Below, piece after piece: positions 1 to 8,802 of a stretch of DNA of 32,857 nt. Location: assembly GCA_012031225.1 (NCBI GenBank), contig JAAUTZ010000041.1, positions 1 to 32,857 of the forward strand, in the 5' to 3' direction. Under the pieces are notes generated by a model that did not search any database, was not told where the DNA came from, and saw only the letters and a list, made by a program, of their open reading frames with translations. Position 1 is the stretch's first letter. Each line of letters starts with the position of its first letter. A program made the position numbers and the translations under genes. The stretch is from Chloroflexaceae bacterium (GTDB taxonomy: Bacteria; Chloroflexota; Chloroflexia; Chloroflexales; Chloroflexaceae).

Positions 1-58
1 GTTGCCCATCGCTATCGGGGTAGACAATCTCAGTTGCGATCACATCGGCTTCACTCAT
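1..58 (-). CDS. Partial gene, probable Uma2-family (DUF820) protein, N-terminus only
   Basis: An ATG at 58 (reverse strand) opens a frame that runs off the left edge, giving 19 residues that include EIVYPDSDGQ. A short peptide of the form (I/V)xYPxSDGxP close to the N-terminus is typical of Uma2-family putative endonucleases (PD-(D/E)XK-like fold), which are abundant in Cyanobacteria and Chloroflexota. An AGG-containing ribosome site lies about 8 nt upstream, and an extended -10 box lies at 105-113. Only 19 codons are visible, so the family call is recognition of one short motif. The catalytic residues are outside the window. Confidence 0.45.
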   Translation of the reverse strand, partial: MSEADVIATEIVYPDSDGQ

Positions 59-104
59 CGCTGCACCTGTCTTGCTGGTTGTGAATGAACAGTATCTTAC
101 GGAT

Positions 105-113
105 AGTATACCA
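105..113 (-). promoter_or_regulatory. Extended -10 promoter for the left-edge partial gene
   Basis: On the reverse strand the sequence reads TGG-TATACT, an extended -10 element (TGn plus a hexamer one mismatch from TATAAT), about 47 nt upstream of the ATG at 58. No convincing -35 hexamer is present at 15-18 nt. It lies just past the stop codon of the neighbouring glycosyltransferase gene. Confidence 0.45.
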
Positions 114-128
114 TACTCGCACACATGT

Positions 129-2402
129 TTACCAGAAGGTGTACAAGATGATCCGCATCACCACTGCCTGCCCAAAGAACAACCCAAGCCACAGCCCCGC
201 CCGCCACAGACGCACACGCTGCGTTGCCCCTTGCCAGATGTGCAAGCCAATCAGCACAGCGGCAGGCGCGTAGACAAAGCCCCAGATGCGCTCAACCTCG
301 CGCACAAATAGCCCGCTCAACCACATCCCTAGCAGCAGGCCCAGCAGCGCAAGGGCCAGTGTATCTGTAGCTGTAAGTGGCCCGCGCTGGCGTAAGCGTT
401 GCCCTGCCTGCACCACAATCGGCGTGAGCGCGGCTAAGCCCCACGGCGCGAGATACCACAGGAATGGCACGATGTTCAGCCCCACAAACTGCACGTAATG
501 GTCAAGTGGAGGAAAGCCCATGAGTGTGGGCGGAGCGGCAGACGGATCGGCACTGAGCAGCCGCGCATTGTTGGCTTTGCCCTGCAACACCGCATCAATC
601 ATATTGAAGCCCGTGCCCAGATAGAGCAGCACGTACCATCCAATGAAAACGGCTCCCACTACCGCACCTTGCCGCAGCACAGACCCCACCGCTTGCCCGC
701 GCCAGAGTGCTAATCCTGCTACCACTACCCCAAAAAATACCAGTTGCGTGGTGGCATAGGTGAACATGAACGCAAGGGCAATCAAGCTCCCGGCTAGCAC
801 TCCACGCCACAGTTGGGTTGGGCGTTCGAGAGCCACGAAAAACGCCACCAGTGCGAGTGCATTCAGCCCATTGAACAGCCCATCCATTGCGGTGACACTG
901 TAGATCATATGGCCCGGCATCACTGTCATCAGGGCTGCCGCAAGCAGCGCAAGGCGCAACCCACCCATATGTAGCCCCAGCCACCACGCCGCGAGGACCA
1001 GCGTGCTACTCAGCACAATTGCGGCATAGCTCCCGATGTACGGTCCCGCACCGAATACCTGCGCCACGCCCCACAGCAACAGCACACTGCCCGGTGGGTG
1101 ATTGGCGTTGTGCCACGCCAGCGTCGGCGAGATCGCCACATATTGCCCCAAGAAGCTGATCGGATCGCTAACTCGGGGCACATCAACGATGTAATCGGAG
1201 GGATTATCGCGGAATGTCCAGAACAGCGTATCCCAGCCACGGGTGCCCACCTTGACCAGCACCGGCAGCACTAGCGCCCCAAGCCACACCACGCCCCACC
1301 ACCGCCATGCTCGCGTTGACTGCTGCAAGCCCCGCAGCACTAGCGCAATCCATGCCGCGCCAATCGCCACCGCTAGCCCCAGCCATGGCGTAATCTGCAC
1401 CCACACCTGCGATTTCAGGGGCCACGCACCCCGATGCCCATAGCCGATCTGGAGCAGGCGCACACTGCCCCACAACACCACACTCCACAGCAGCATCAAC
1501 AGGAGATCGTAGACCAGTTGGCGATCATAGCGAGCGATCCATGCGGGCGGCGCGTGGAGCAACCGCTGTCCCCCCCACACGCCAACCGCCCCCGCTAGCA
1601 CCCACAGCAGCAGCAGATTGGTGGTGGGGCCAAGATTGCGCGTGGCTTGCGGGCCGGGCGTGAGCATGCCCGCATACACCCCCGCCCCAATCGCTAACGC
1701 CCCGATCAGCACCATAGCCCACGCCCCCAGCAACGGTAGGCGGAGACCCCGCAAAGCCCAGAAGAGCACCGCCGCCGCAACCAGATTCAGCCCCAACTGG
1801 CGCGGCGTAGGCAGGGTGATGCCAGTTGCTGGCAACAGCACCAACTGCTCAAACGGCACGCCCACCAGTCGTCTATCTGTGCCTGATGCCGCAAGCGCAG
1901 GCGCAACATCGCTCGTGAGAGTGATGCAGAACTGTTCGCCTGTGCGCTTCACACCATCCACAAGGAGCTGGATATGCTCAACTGGCGGGCGCACCCGGGC
2001 CGTTGCCAATGGCTGCCCATCAATCGCAAGCTGCACCTGCTCTACCCCAATCGCATTGGAGCCATCGCCGAGCAACGTTACCCGCACAATCTGGCGCGGC
2101 GCAAAGCCGAGTTGTTCGTAGCAGATCGTGCCCGCCCCAAATGTCCAGCGATAGGTAAACGTGGCGTTCGTCTCAACCCGATCAAAGCCAGTGAATACGC
2201 GCTCTGGGCGGAATGCGGCATCTACCACAATTGGCGAGTGGCTATTTGCACCAAGCAGCGTTGCTAGGGCTACCACCACCAACAGCACCAGATGGAGCGC
2301 ACCTTCGCGGAGCCACCACCCGGCTGTAAGGCGCGAGGTGGGTGCGGCGGCGGCAGGCGCAGTCTGGGCCGGCGGTGGTAGCACTGGGGCGGTCTGGCTC
2401 AT
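129..2402 (-). CDS. Polytopic membrane glycosyltransferase, GT39/ArnT-like
   Basis: The 757-residue product has a short Ala/Pro-rich N-terminus and a first membrane helix at about 30-50. An extracytoplasmic beta-type segment follows (about 55-200), then about a dozen hydrophobic helices to the C-terminus. A loop carrying WHNANHPPG (about residues 430-440), after a GWDTLFWTFRDNPSDY segment, resembles the acidic and HPxG loops of GT-C enzymes that use polyprenyl-phosphate sugars. Such enzymes transfer a sugar to lipid, glycan or protein on the outer face of the membrane. The ATG overlaps the stop of the upstream gene as ATGA, so the pair is probably translationally coupled and shares the promoter near 4806. 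The acceptor and the sugar cannot be told from sequence. The GT-C class is likely and the exact family is uncertain. Confidence 0.7.
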   Translation of the reverse strand: MSQTAPVLPPPAQTAPAAAAPTSRLTAGWWLREGALHLVLLVVVALATLLGANSHSPIVVDAAFRPERVFTGFDRVETNATFTYRWTFGAGTICYEQLGFAPRQIVRVTLLGDGSNAIGVEQVQLAIDGQPLATARVRPPVEHIQLLVDGVKRTGEQFCITLTSDVAPALAASGTDRRLVGVPFEQLVLLPATGITLPTPRQLGLNLVAAAVLFWALRGLRLPLLGAWAMVLIGALAIGAGVYAGMLTPGPQATRNLGPTTNLLLLWVLAGAVGVWGGQRLLHAPPAWIARYDRQLVYDLLLMLLWSVVLWGSVRLLQIGYGHRGAWPLKSQVWVQITPWLGLAVAIGAAWIALVLRGLQQSTRAWRWWGVVWLGALVLPVLVKVGTRGWDTLFWTFRDNPSDYIVDVPRVSDPISFLGQYVAISPTLAWHNANHPPGSVLLLWGVAQVFGAGPYIGSYAAIVLSSTLVLAAWWLGLHMGGLRLALLAAALMTVMPGHMIYSVTAMDGLFNGLNALALVAFFVALERPTQLWRGVLAGSLIALAFMFTYATTQLVFFGVVVAGLALWRGQAVGSVLRQGAVVGAVFIGWYVLLYLGTGFNMIDAVLQGKANNARLLSADPSAAPPTLMGFPPLDHYVQFVGLNIVPFLWYLAPWGLAALTPIVVQAGQRLRQRGPLTATDTLALALLGLLLGMWLSGLFVREVERIWGFVYAPAAVLIGLHIWQGATQRVRLWRAGLWLGLFFGQAVVMRIILYTFW

Positions 2403-4726
2403 GGGCGCAGGCTTGCCTCCCGATCACGCCGCCGAAAGAGGAGGATCTCGCCACCCTCTGGTCCACGCACCGTGAGCAGTTCGTACTCCTGCTGAAAGCG
2501 CGGTAGCTCTTGATAGGGGCCGGAAGTGGAGAAGGGGATATAGTCCGGTTGCTGATTGAGCACATACTCCAGATCGGTCTTTTCGGCTCCGGCAATGCCC
2601 TGCCCCATCGTTTCGATCTCTAGGTGGGCAATGTGGGTATCATTCAAGCCTAGTGTATCTATCGTGTAGCGATCTCCATAGAAGGGCATCGCCCCTGCAA
2701 TCGCTGTCGCCACCACCGTATCGGGCGCGGTGTTGAAGCGGAACCACCAGCCTAGTTCGCGGTTCTTCAGCGTCACCCGATTCTCGCCCCAGATGCGCCC
2801 GCTTGGATCGCGGCTATCGAGGCTCGGCAGCGGCGTAATGTTCACGTAGGCCAGCAGGATCACGGCCAGCGTAGCCCCCGCCAGTGGTGCATAGCCGAGC
2901 CAGCGCACGCGCTGATCCCACTGCGCGGCCACCACCTGCCCTAGCGTATGCGCCTGCACCACCCCGTGCGTGAGCAGCAGCAGCAAGGCCGGCAGCAGCG
3001 GCACGAAGAAGCGTGCGAGCGGGAACTGATCGCCGCCTACAAGGGTCACGTAGGTTACACTAAGCAGCACAAACAGCCACAACAACGGCGCAGGCGATAG
3101 GCGCACGGGGGGATGCCCAGATGGGGTGGCCCGCACGGCTTGCCCCGCCGCCACCAGCATGCCTAACGCACTGAAGCCAAGCAACACCAGCACGCTGCGT
3201 AGCCCTAGCGATGCGAAGAAGGTGTAGCTATAATCCACCCCGCGTAGCACTTGCGCGGTGGTTGCGCCGGTTTTGGCATAGAACGTATTCGGGAGCGGGT
3301 AGCCATAGTAGCTAAACCGCCACAGGTAGTAGGGCGCGTAGATCAGCGCGAAGCCGCCCACCAAGCCGAATAGGATCGGCAGGGCGGGGCGGCGGCTACG
3401 CGGTGCAAGCACCTGTGCCAGTAGGATCAGCCCGCCTGCCAACGGGATCAACGCGCCATCGGGCCGGGTCATCACCACCAGCGCACACATACCTCCCGCA
3501 AGCACACCGCCGCGCCCATCCTGCGCCCGCCAGATCAGCCACAGAGCCGCCGTGCCCAACATCATCACCAGTGCCGTTTCCATGCCGCTGCCGCGTGCGC
3601 TATACAGCAGGAATGCCGGATTGATTGCGAGCAATACAGGCGGCAGCAGCACAAAGGGGCATGGCCCCCACCACGCGACTGCAAAGCGATAGCTCAACAG
3701 CACGGCAGTAATCGCCAGTGCAGAGGTCAGCACTTGGGCCGCCACTACCGGCTCCCAACCTAGCGCAAGCACCCCCGCCATGATCATCGTCCAGAGGAAA
3801 TTGGTGTAGCCCTCAACTCGTTCGCCGCCCGGATTGAAGGTGAAGCCGAACCCCTCGATCAGGTTGCGGGCATAGCGCAGTGAGATAAAGGCATCATCTA
3901 GCACCCACGTCCCCAGCAATTGCGGCAGAGCCAGCAGCCATAGCACCACTGCCCACAGGATCAGGCGGTGCGCCAATGGGCGGGCTAGCACCGTCAGGGC
4001 GATAGCCGCCGCTCCGCCTAGCCCAATCAGCATGGCCCACGTCAAGAGCTGCGGCGCATACAGCCAGCGCGAGAGCAGCGCACTGAACAGCACCACCCCC
4101 GCCCAGAGCAATTGCTGGCGCACGGGGGCAGCCCGCATCAGCCACAGCACAGCCAGCAGCGCACCACTCGCCAGCAGCGCACCGGTGATGCCGTGCGGCT
4201 GCTGCGCGTGTACTGTTACTTGATGGACGAGCGGGCGCAGCGCGGCATCGCTGTGCCATTCAAGGTACAAGGCTTCGGCATACATCGGTGCGGGGGTCGC
4301 CACCGTGAAGGTGTAGGCTTGCCAGTCATCCGTAAGCGCGAGGATGTAGGGGGTTCCGTTCAGGCTGAACTGCACTGGCTCAGCCGGGCCACAGCCGCAC
4401 ATCGTGACTGTGACGAGCAACGGCTGCCCCATCCGAAAAGCATACGGGACCATAAAGCTGGCGGTAGGATCAATGCGCCGCGCCGCCCGCCCCAACTCCG
4501 TACCAACATTGCCCCACCCGAAGAAGTTGTACAGGTGCTCGCCCTGCCCCTGTGGATTGAGTCCCGCTTCCTGCCCCATCGTGATTGTAACAGTTTGATG
4601 CGGTGCAACGGGGCGCATAGCGAGCAACAGCAGCAGCAACAGCATGGGCAGCCCCACAAGGCGCAGCCACACTCGGCGCGTTGCGGAAGCAGGCAGTGCT
4701 GTCGTGGTAGGCGTTACCGATGCCAT
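2399..4726 (-). CDS. Polytopic membrane glycosyltransferase resembling AftB-type arabinofuranosyltransferases
   Basis: The 775-residue product starts with one signal/anchor helix (about 22-42). An extracytoplasmic beta domain of about 130 residues follows, then a long multi-helix region. The first loop of that region reads LDDAFISLRYARNL, then GERVEGYTNFLWT, with RPDG further on. These are the recognisable loop motifs of AftB-like GT-C enzymes, where the paired aspartates are expected to be catalytic. A soluble C-terminal part of about 140 residues follows the last helix. AftB itself adds terminal arabinose in actinobacteria. Here the family relation is good, but the substrate is unknown and need not be arabinose. 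It is the first gene of a two-gene operon, overlapping the next gene by four bases. Confidence 0.7.
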   Translation of the reverse strand: MASVTPTTTALPASATRRVWLRLVGLPMLLLLLLLAMRPVAPHQTVTITMGQEAGLNPQGQGEHLYNFFGWGNVGTELGRAARRIDPTASFMVPYAFRMGQPLLVTVTMCGCGPAEPVQFSLNGTPYILALTDDWQAYTFTVATPAPMYAEALYLEWHSDAALRPLVHQVTVHAQQPHGITGALLASGALLAVLWLMRAAPVRQQLLWAGVVLFSALLSRWLYAPQLLTWAMLIGLGGAAAIALTVLARPLAHRLILWAVVLWLLALPQLLGTWVLDDAFISLRYARNLIEGFGFTFNPGGERVEGYTNFLWTMIMAGVLALGWEPVVAAQVLTSALAITAVLLSYRFAVAWWGPCPFVLLPPVLLAINPAFLLYSARGSGMETALVMMLGTAALWLIWRAQDGRGGVLAGGMCALVVMTRPDGALIPLAGGLILLAQVLAPRSRRPALPILFGLVGGFALIYAPYYLWRFSYYGYPLPNTFYAKTGATTAQVLRGVDYSYTFFASLGLRSVLVLLGFSALGMLVAAGQAVRATPSGHPPVRLSPAPLLWLFVLLSVTYVTLVGGDQFPLARFFVPLLPALLLLLTHGVVQAHTLGQVVAAQWDQRVRWLGYAPLAGATLAVILLAYVNITPLPSLDSRDPSGRIWGENRVTLKNRELGWWFRFNTAPDTVVATAIAGAMPFYGDRYTIDTLGLNDTHIAHLEIETMGQGIAGAEKTDLEYVLNQQPDYIPFSTSGPYQELPRFQQEYELLTVRGPEGGEILLFRRRDREASLRP

Positions 4727-4801
4727 AAGTGATAGCCTCGCGGTTCCCGTCGTGGCAGGATCCGCGCTGTGCTAGCTCTGCCGACTGTGTTCATGGAGAT
4801 T

Positions 4802-4810
4802 ATTATAGCA
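4802..4810 (-). promoter_or_regulatory. Extended -10 promoter for the two-gene glycosyltransferase operon
   Basis: The reverse strand reads TGC-TATAAT, a perfect -10 hexamer with the TGn extension. It would start transcription near 4795 and give a leader of about 70 nt before the ATG at 4726. No good -35 is seen, as is common for extended -10 promoters. It lies in the 156-nt gap between divergent glycosyltransferase genes. Confidence 0.55.
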
Positions 4811-4882
4811 GGCTTTGCGGGGCAGATCATCGGGCTGCCTGTGGCAACTGCATCTCGCGCAGAACGTGGTACACTAGCAACC

Positions 4883-5992
4883 ATGCACGCCGAACAACCC
4901 CACCAACCTATCGCCGCCGATGCCGCAACGCTGCCACAGCCACGAACCCAATGGCTGGCCTTGCCTGCGTGGGTGTTGGCCGTGCTCGTGACGGGCATTG
5001 CCTTTGCCTTCCGTAGTGTGAGCCTCGCCGATTTCTTTACCACGGATGAGAGCTTCCACTGGATTTGGCGCGTGCAGCATTTCGCCGGGGCCGTGCGCCA
5101 AGCCGATTGGGCGGGTACCAATTTGACCGGACATCCGGGAGTCACCACGCTCTGGCTCGGCACGCTTGGGCGGCTGCTCGCCCTTCAGCAAGGCATCCCT
5201 ACGGCGGGCTTAGCCGATGGCAGTAGCCATATCGCCTACCTTGCCGCCCTGCGCCTCCCGATTGTGGTTGTCAATAGTCTCAGTGTGGGCATTGGCTACC
5301 TCCTGTTGCGCCAATGGCTATCTGCTCCGGTTGCCTTGCTTGCCGCGCTGCTGTGGGCCGGCGAGCCGTTCCTGATTGCCCACTCGCGCCTGCTGCATCT
5401 CGATGGCTTGCTCACCTCCATGATGACGTTGACAATCCTAACGCTCCTCGTTGCGCTGGATGCCCCCCGCCGACAGACATGGGTGTGGCTCACATTGGCG
5501 GGCATCTGGGCTGGCTTCGCGCTCCTGACAAAAGGGCCGGCCCTCTTGCTGCTCCCCACCGTTGGGCTGCTGCTGGTGCTGTTCGGACAACCGCCTCGCC
5601 TCCAACGCGGGCCATCGCAGTGGTGGCAGATCGGCTGGCAACGGATTATGGGGAGCATCCCGCCCTACGTGCTCTGGCTGGGCGGAGCAGTCTTGGTATT
5701 CACTAGTCTGTGGCCAGTCATGTGGGTTGACCCACAGACGGGCGTTGCGCGGGTCTGGGCCGAAATCACCGGCAATGGGGGTATCCCGCACGAAAATGGC
5801 AACTACTCTGGGGGCAGCCGGTGGCCGATCCGGGGGGCCTGTTCTATCCGGTGGTCATCCTCTGGCGGAGCAGTGCCGCGTTGCTGCTCGGTGTGCTGCT
5901 TGTGCCGCTCGCGCTGCGCCACAGCACTGGAGCCACCCGCCGCAATCTGCTGGCCTTGCTGCTGTATGTCGGCATCTTCACGCTGGCGTTGA
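4883..5992 (+). CDS. GT39-type membrane glycosyltransferase, N-terminal part (frameshifted)
   Basis: This is the N-terminal half of a GT39/ArnT-like glycosyltransferase. Residues about 35-55 form the first helix, followed by TTDESFHWIW, whose Asp-Glu pair matches the catalytic loop of GT39 enzymes, and then TGHPGVTTLW, the conserved HPG loop. Several more helices follow. The true frame is lost near 5807. After HENGNY the frame turns into a Cys/Arg/Ser-rich tail ending at 5992, which is an artefact of the shift. The genuine continuation lies in the frame opened at 5821. I prefer the ATG at 4883; an in-frame GTG at 4769 would add 38 residues that look non-coding. Repaired, the two parts make about 700 residues, a normal GT39 length. 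Confidence 0.7.
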   Translation: MHAEQPHQPIAADAATLPQPRTQWLALPAWVLAVLVTGIAFAFRSVSLADFFTTDESFHWIWRVQHFAGAVRQADWAGTNLTGHPGVTTLWLGTLGRLLALQQGIPTAGLADGSSHIAYLAALRLPIVVVNSLSVGIGYLLLRQWLSAPVALLAALLWAGEPFLIAHSRLLHLDGLLTSMMTLTILTLLVALDAPRRQTWVWLTLAGIWAGFALLTKGPALLLLPTVGLLLVLFGQPPRLQRGPSQWWQIGWQRIMGSIPPYVLWLGGAVLVFTSLWPVMWVDPQTGVARVWAEITGNGGIPHENGNYSGGSRWPIRGACSIRWSSSGGAVPRCCSVCCLCRSRCATALEPPAAICWPCCCMSASSRWR

Positions 5993-6981
5993 GCCTGCTC
6001 CCCAAGAAGTTTGACCGCTACCTGCTGCCCATCTTCCCAACGCTCGCCATCCTTGCGGCACTTGGGCTACACACCGGCTGGGCCCGGCTGAGTGCGTGGC
6101 TGGCCCACCTCAAGCCAGCCACCGCGCATGTGCTGCCCGCGCTGCTCACGCCACTGGTGGCCCTGTATTTGGGCCTCACTGCGCTTTGGTATCAGCCGTA
6201 CTATCTGGCCTTTTTCAATCCCCTGCTCGGTGGCAGTGCAACTGGTCAGTATGTGTTGCTGGTGGGCTGGGGCGAAGGGATGCCGGAGATTGGGGCATGG
6301 CTGCAACAACGCCCCGATGTTGCCCAAAGCCCCGTCCTTACCGCCGATCCGCGCACGCTCGAAGCCTTTGTGCCCGGCCGCGTGACCTATCTCAACAATG
6401 CGGGCATTGCCCAGCCGGCCAGCTACGCGGTGCGCTACATCCGCAATACGCAACGGCAGGAGGCATGGCCGGCGCAGCAAACCGTCAGCCAAGCCCCGCC
6501 GCTCTTCACCTTCGAGAAATACGGCATCCCCTACGCCACGGTGCATCAGCCGCCGCCGCCCTTCACCACACCCGTAGATGCATCCTTTGGCGATGGCTTG
6601 CACCTACGCGGCTATAGCCTTGCCCCGCTTGAGACAACACTGGTGCTGACCCCCTCGTGGAATGTTCAGACCGATCAGGCGGGCGGGTGGTATCTGTTCG
6701 TGCACCTGCTCGCCCCCGATGGGCAACGAGTCGCGCAGGTAGATGTGCCGCTCGATCAAGGGCTATTCCCTACGTGGCAAGCAGGCCAGCAATTCGGTAG
6801 CCCGTTGCCCATTGGGCTGCCTGCCGATCTGCCGCCCGCTCGCTACCGGATCGTGCTCGGCTTGTACGATCCAGCAAGCGGGGCCCGCATGCCCTTACGG
6901 GAAGGTACGCCCCTCGATCCGGCAATCAACGGAGCCGATGTGCTGGATCTGACCGAGATCACGCTGCCCACTTCAAAGTAA
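5821..6981 (+). CDS. GT39-type membrane glycosyltransferase, C-terminal part (frameshifted)
   Basis: This frame begins formally at a GTG (5821), but its genuine coding content starts a few codons upstream, near 5807. It continues the preceding N-terminal fragment: ...QPVADPGGLFYPVV is typical of this family just after the HENGNY loop. It holds the remaining helices and the conserved KKFDRYLLPIFP segment. A C-terminal extracytoplasmic beta-sandwich of about 140 residues follows (LHLRGYSLAPLE...ARYRIVLGLYDP), a module often attached to chloroflexotal GT39 proteins. It has no good ribosome site of its own, so it is unlikely to be an independent gene. The stop overlaps the convergent SulP gene by 9 nt. 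Confidence 0.65.
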   Translation: MADPGGLFYPVVILWRSSAALLLGVLLVPLALRHSTGATRRNLLALLLYVGIFTLALSLLPKKFDRYLLPIFPTLAILAALGLHTGWARLSAWLAHLKPATAHVLPALLTPLVALYLGLTALWYQPYYLAFFNPLLGGSATGQYVLLVGWGEGMPEIGAWLQQRPDVAQSPVLTADPRTLEAFVPGRVTYLNNAGIAQPASYAVRYIRNTQRQEAWPAQQTVSQAPPLFTFEKYGIPYATVHQPPPPFTTPVDASFGDGLHLRGYSLAPLETTLVLTPSWNVQTDQAGGWYLFVHLLAPDGQRVAQVDVPLDQGLFPTWQAGQQFGSPLPIGLPADLPPARYRIVLGLYDPASGARMPLREGTPLDPAINGADVLDLTEITLPTSK

Positions 6982-8781
6982 TCCGTGTGGTGCCGATTGT
7001 GGTGCCGATTGTGGCCCATCACCCGGCACCACTACTGGCTCAGGGGCGGGTTTGGTATATGCCTGCCACTGGCAACCATGTGCGCCCAAACTATGCGCGT
7101 CGCACATCGCACACACGCGCGGCTGCTCCCACGTATGGCTCGCGACAATTGCATCGGTGGCATCCCAGTAGATCTGCTCCTCACCCACCAACGCCGTCAA
7201 TCCAGCCCGATCAAACGTTACGCGCACCTTCGGCTGCAAGCCGCTGAAGCACACCACCGCCCCGCGCTGCTGCTGCACTTCAACCAATTGATACAGAGCC
7301 TGCACGCCCATCGCATCTACCAGCGGCACACCGCGCATGCTAATAATCAAGGTGTGATAATCATGGGCATCCTCGAAGGCTTCGAGGACGTGGGTGACAC
7401 TGCCGAAGAAGATTGGTCCGCGCAGGTAGTAGACATGCACCGATGGACATGCGGCAGGCAGATCTATGCCACGGGACTGCATGCGTTCAAGATCAACCGC
7501 CGCGCCCTGCACATCCGAACTCTGCGCCGATTGGCGGATGTACAGCACCGCCGAGATCGTCACGCCAATCAGGATCGCTTGGGTCAAGTCGAGCGCAGCC
7601 GTCGCAATCATCGTAATCAGCATCCCCGCTAGGGCGTGGTTGAGTTTGCTGTGCGTGAAGAAGTGGATGGACTCCCACTCATTCATGCGCCACGCCGTAA
7701 CCAGCAACACCCCGCCAAGTGCCGCGAGGGGGATCAAGCCGATCAGCGGGGCGAACAGCAGCGCACTGAGCAGCAGCGCAACAGAGTGAATGATGCTGGT
7801 AAGGCGGGTTGCTGCACCACTCTTGATCGCTACGCTGGTGCGGGCAATTGCAGCGGTGGCCGGAACACCCCCAAAGAAGGGGATGATCATGTTACCTACA
7901 CCTTGCGCCACCAATTCTTGATTGCTGCTATAGGGTTGCCCCGACATGGTGGAGCCGACCGAAGCACACAGCAGGCTCTCGATTGCGCCGAGCGCGGCAA
8001 TCGAAATGGCGGCGGGGATCAAGTCAGTGAGTGTGCCCCACTGGATGACATCGAGCGTGAGCCGATTGTCGAGCAGCAACGTCTGCGGGATGGTGCCGAT
8101 CACGGGCACATCCCACCCGCTGAAGTAAGCCAGTGGCGCAGCAATTGCTAGCCCTACGAGCGAGCCGGGCACGAGCTTGGTGAAGCGCGGCAGAATGATC
8201 ATGGTAGCCATGACGATTGCCGCCAATAGAACGGTGTGCCAATCGGGGGTGATCGGATGGGTGATGTAGTGCCACAGCTTTTCGAGGCTATTCTCGGCGG
8301 GCGGCGTAGTCACCCCGAACACGTTATCCAGCTGCCCAATCGCAATGATCAGGGCAATGCCACTGGTGAAGCCCGTAATGACGGGCGAGGGGATGAAGGC
8401 AATATACCGCCCCATCTGGAACAGGCCCAGCAAGATCAACATGATGCCCGCCATGACTGTAGCTACCCACACCCCAGCCAAGCCATAGGTGGCGGCGAGG
8501 CCAACCAAGATCGCAGACATGGCTCCAGTTGGGCCACTGATCTGGAAACTTGCCCCGCCTAGCCCACCAATAATGATCCCCGCCAGAATTGCCGTGACCA
8601 ACCCAGCGGGTGCATCAGCTCCCGAAGCTACCCCGAATGCAAGCGCAAGGGGCAAGCTAACGGCTCCAACAGTGATGCCCGCCAGCATGTCGCGGCGGGC
8701 ATGATCGAGGGAGTAGTTTTGAAATTCATAGCGTAAGACTCTCAGTAATGGCAAGCGACGTAACACGGTATTGCTCCTCAT
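6973..8781 (-). CDS. SulP-family anion transporter with C-terminal STAS domain
   Basis: The membrane part (about residues 20-410) has the SulP hallmark QISGPTGAMSAILVG, the VITGFTSGIALIIAIGQ segment and 10-14 helices. A linker then leads to a STAS domain (about 430-545) with the VPLVDAMGVQAL strand-helix. SulP proteins carry sulfate, bicarbonate or other anions by proton or sodium symport or by exchange, and STAS tunes activity. No carbonic-anhydrase neighbour is present, so the substrate stays open. After STAS comes an unusual tail with CAMCDAHSLGAHGC and a QSAP repeat. The ATG at 8781 is chosen; an in-frame GTG at 8802 would add seven residues (MQFLGFF). The gene stands alone and is convergent with the split glycosyltransferase. 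Confidence 0.85.
   Translation of the reverse strand: MRSNTVLRRLPLLRVLRYEFQNYSLDHARRDMLAGITVGAVSLPLALAFGVASGADAPAGLVTAILAGIIIGGLGGASFQISGPTGAMSAILVGLAATYGLAGVWVATVMAGIMLILLGLFQMGRYIAFIPSPVITGFTSGIALIIAIGQLDNVFGVTTPPAENSLEKLWHYITHPITPDWHTVLLAAIVMATMIILPRFTKLVPGSLVGLAIAAPLAYFSGWDVPVIGTIPQTLLLDNRLTLDVIQWGTLTDLIPAAISIAALGAIESLLCASVGSTMSGQPYSSNQELVAQGVGNMIIPFFGGVPATAAIARTSVAIKSGAATRLTSIIHSVALLLSALLFAPLIGLIPLAALGGVLLVTAWRMNEWESIHFFTHSKLNHALAGMLITMIATAALDLTQAILIGVTISAVLYIRQSAQSSDVQGAAVDLERMQSRGIDLPAACPSVHVYYLRGPIFFGSVTHVLEAFEDAHDYHTLIISMRGVPLVDAMGVQALYQLVEVQQQRGAVVCFSGLQPKVRVTFDRAGLTALVGEEQIYWDATDAIVASHTWEQPRVCAMCDAHSLGAHGCQWQAYTKPAPEPVVVPGDGPQSAPQSAPHGLL
6987..7014. repeat. Short tandem repeat, 12-bp unit, about 2.3 copies
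   Basis: The unit GTGGTGCCGATT occurs twice in a row followed by GTGG. It lies inside the 3' end of the SulP gene, where it encodes a Pro-Gln-Ser-Ala repeat. It keeps the frame and looks like a local slippage expansion of a dispensable tail. Confidence 0.7.
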
Positions 8782-8802
8782 AAAAAAGCCTAAAAACTGC
8801 AC

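Noticed and set aside
4769-4882. GTG start at 4769 for the GT39 gene
   Set aside because: The added 38 residues look like translated intergenic DNA containing the divergent promoter; the ATG at 4883 fits the family start better.
5797-5992. Programmed ribosomal frameshift in the GT39 gene
   Set aside because: No slippery heptamer followed by a suitable pseudoknot is evident, and such regulation is unknown for this family; a one-base deletion is simpler.
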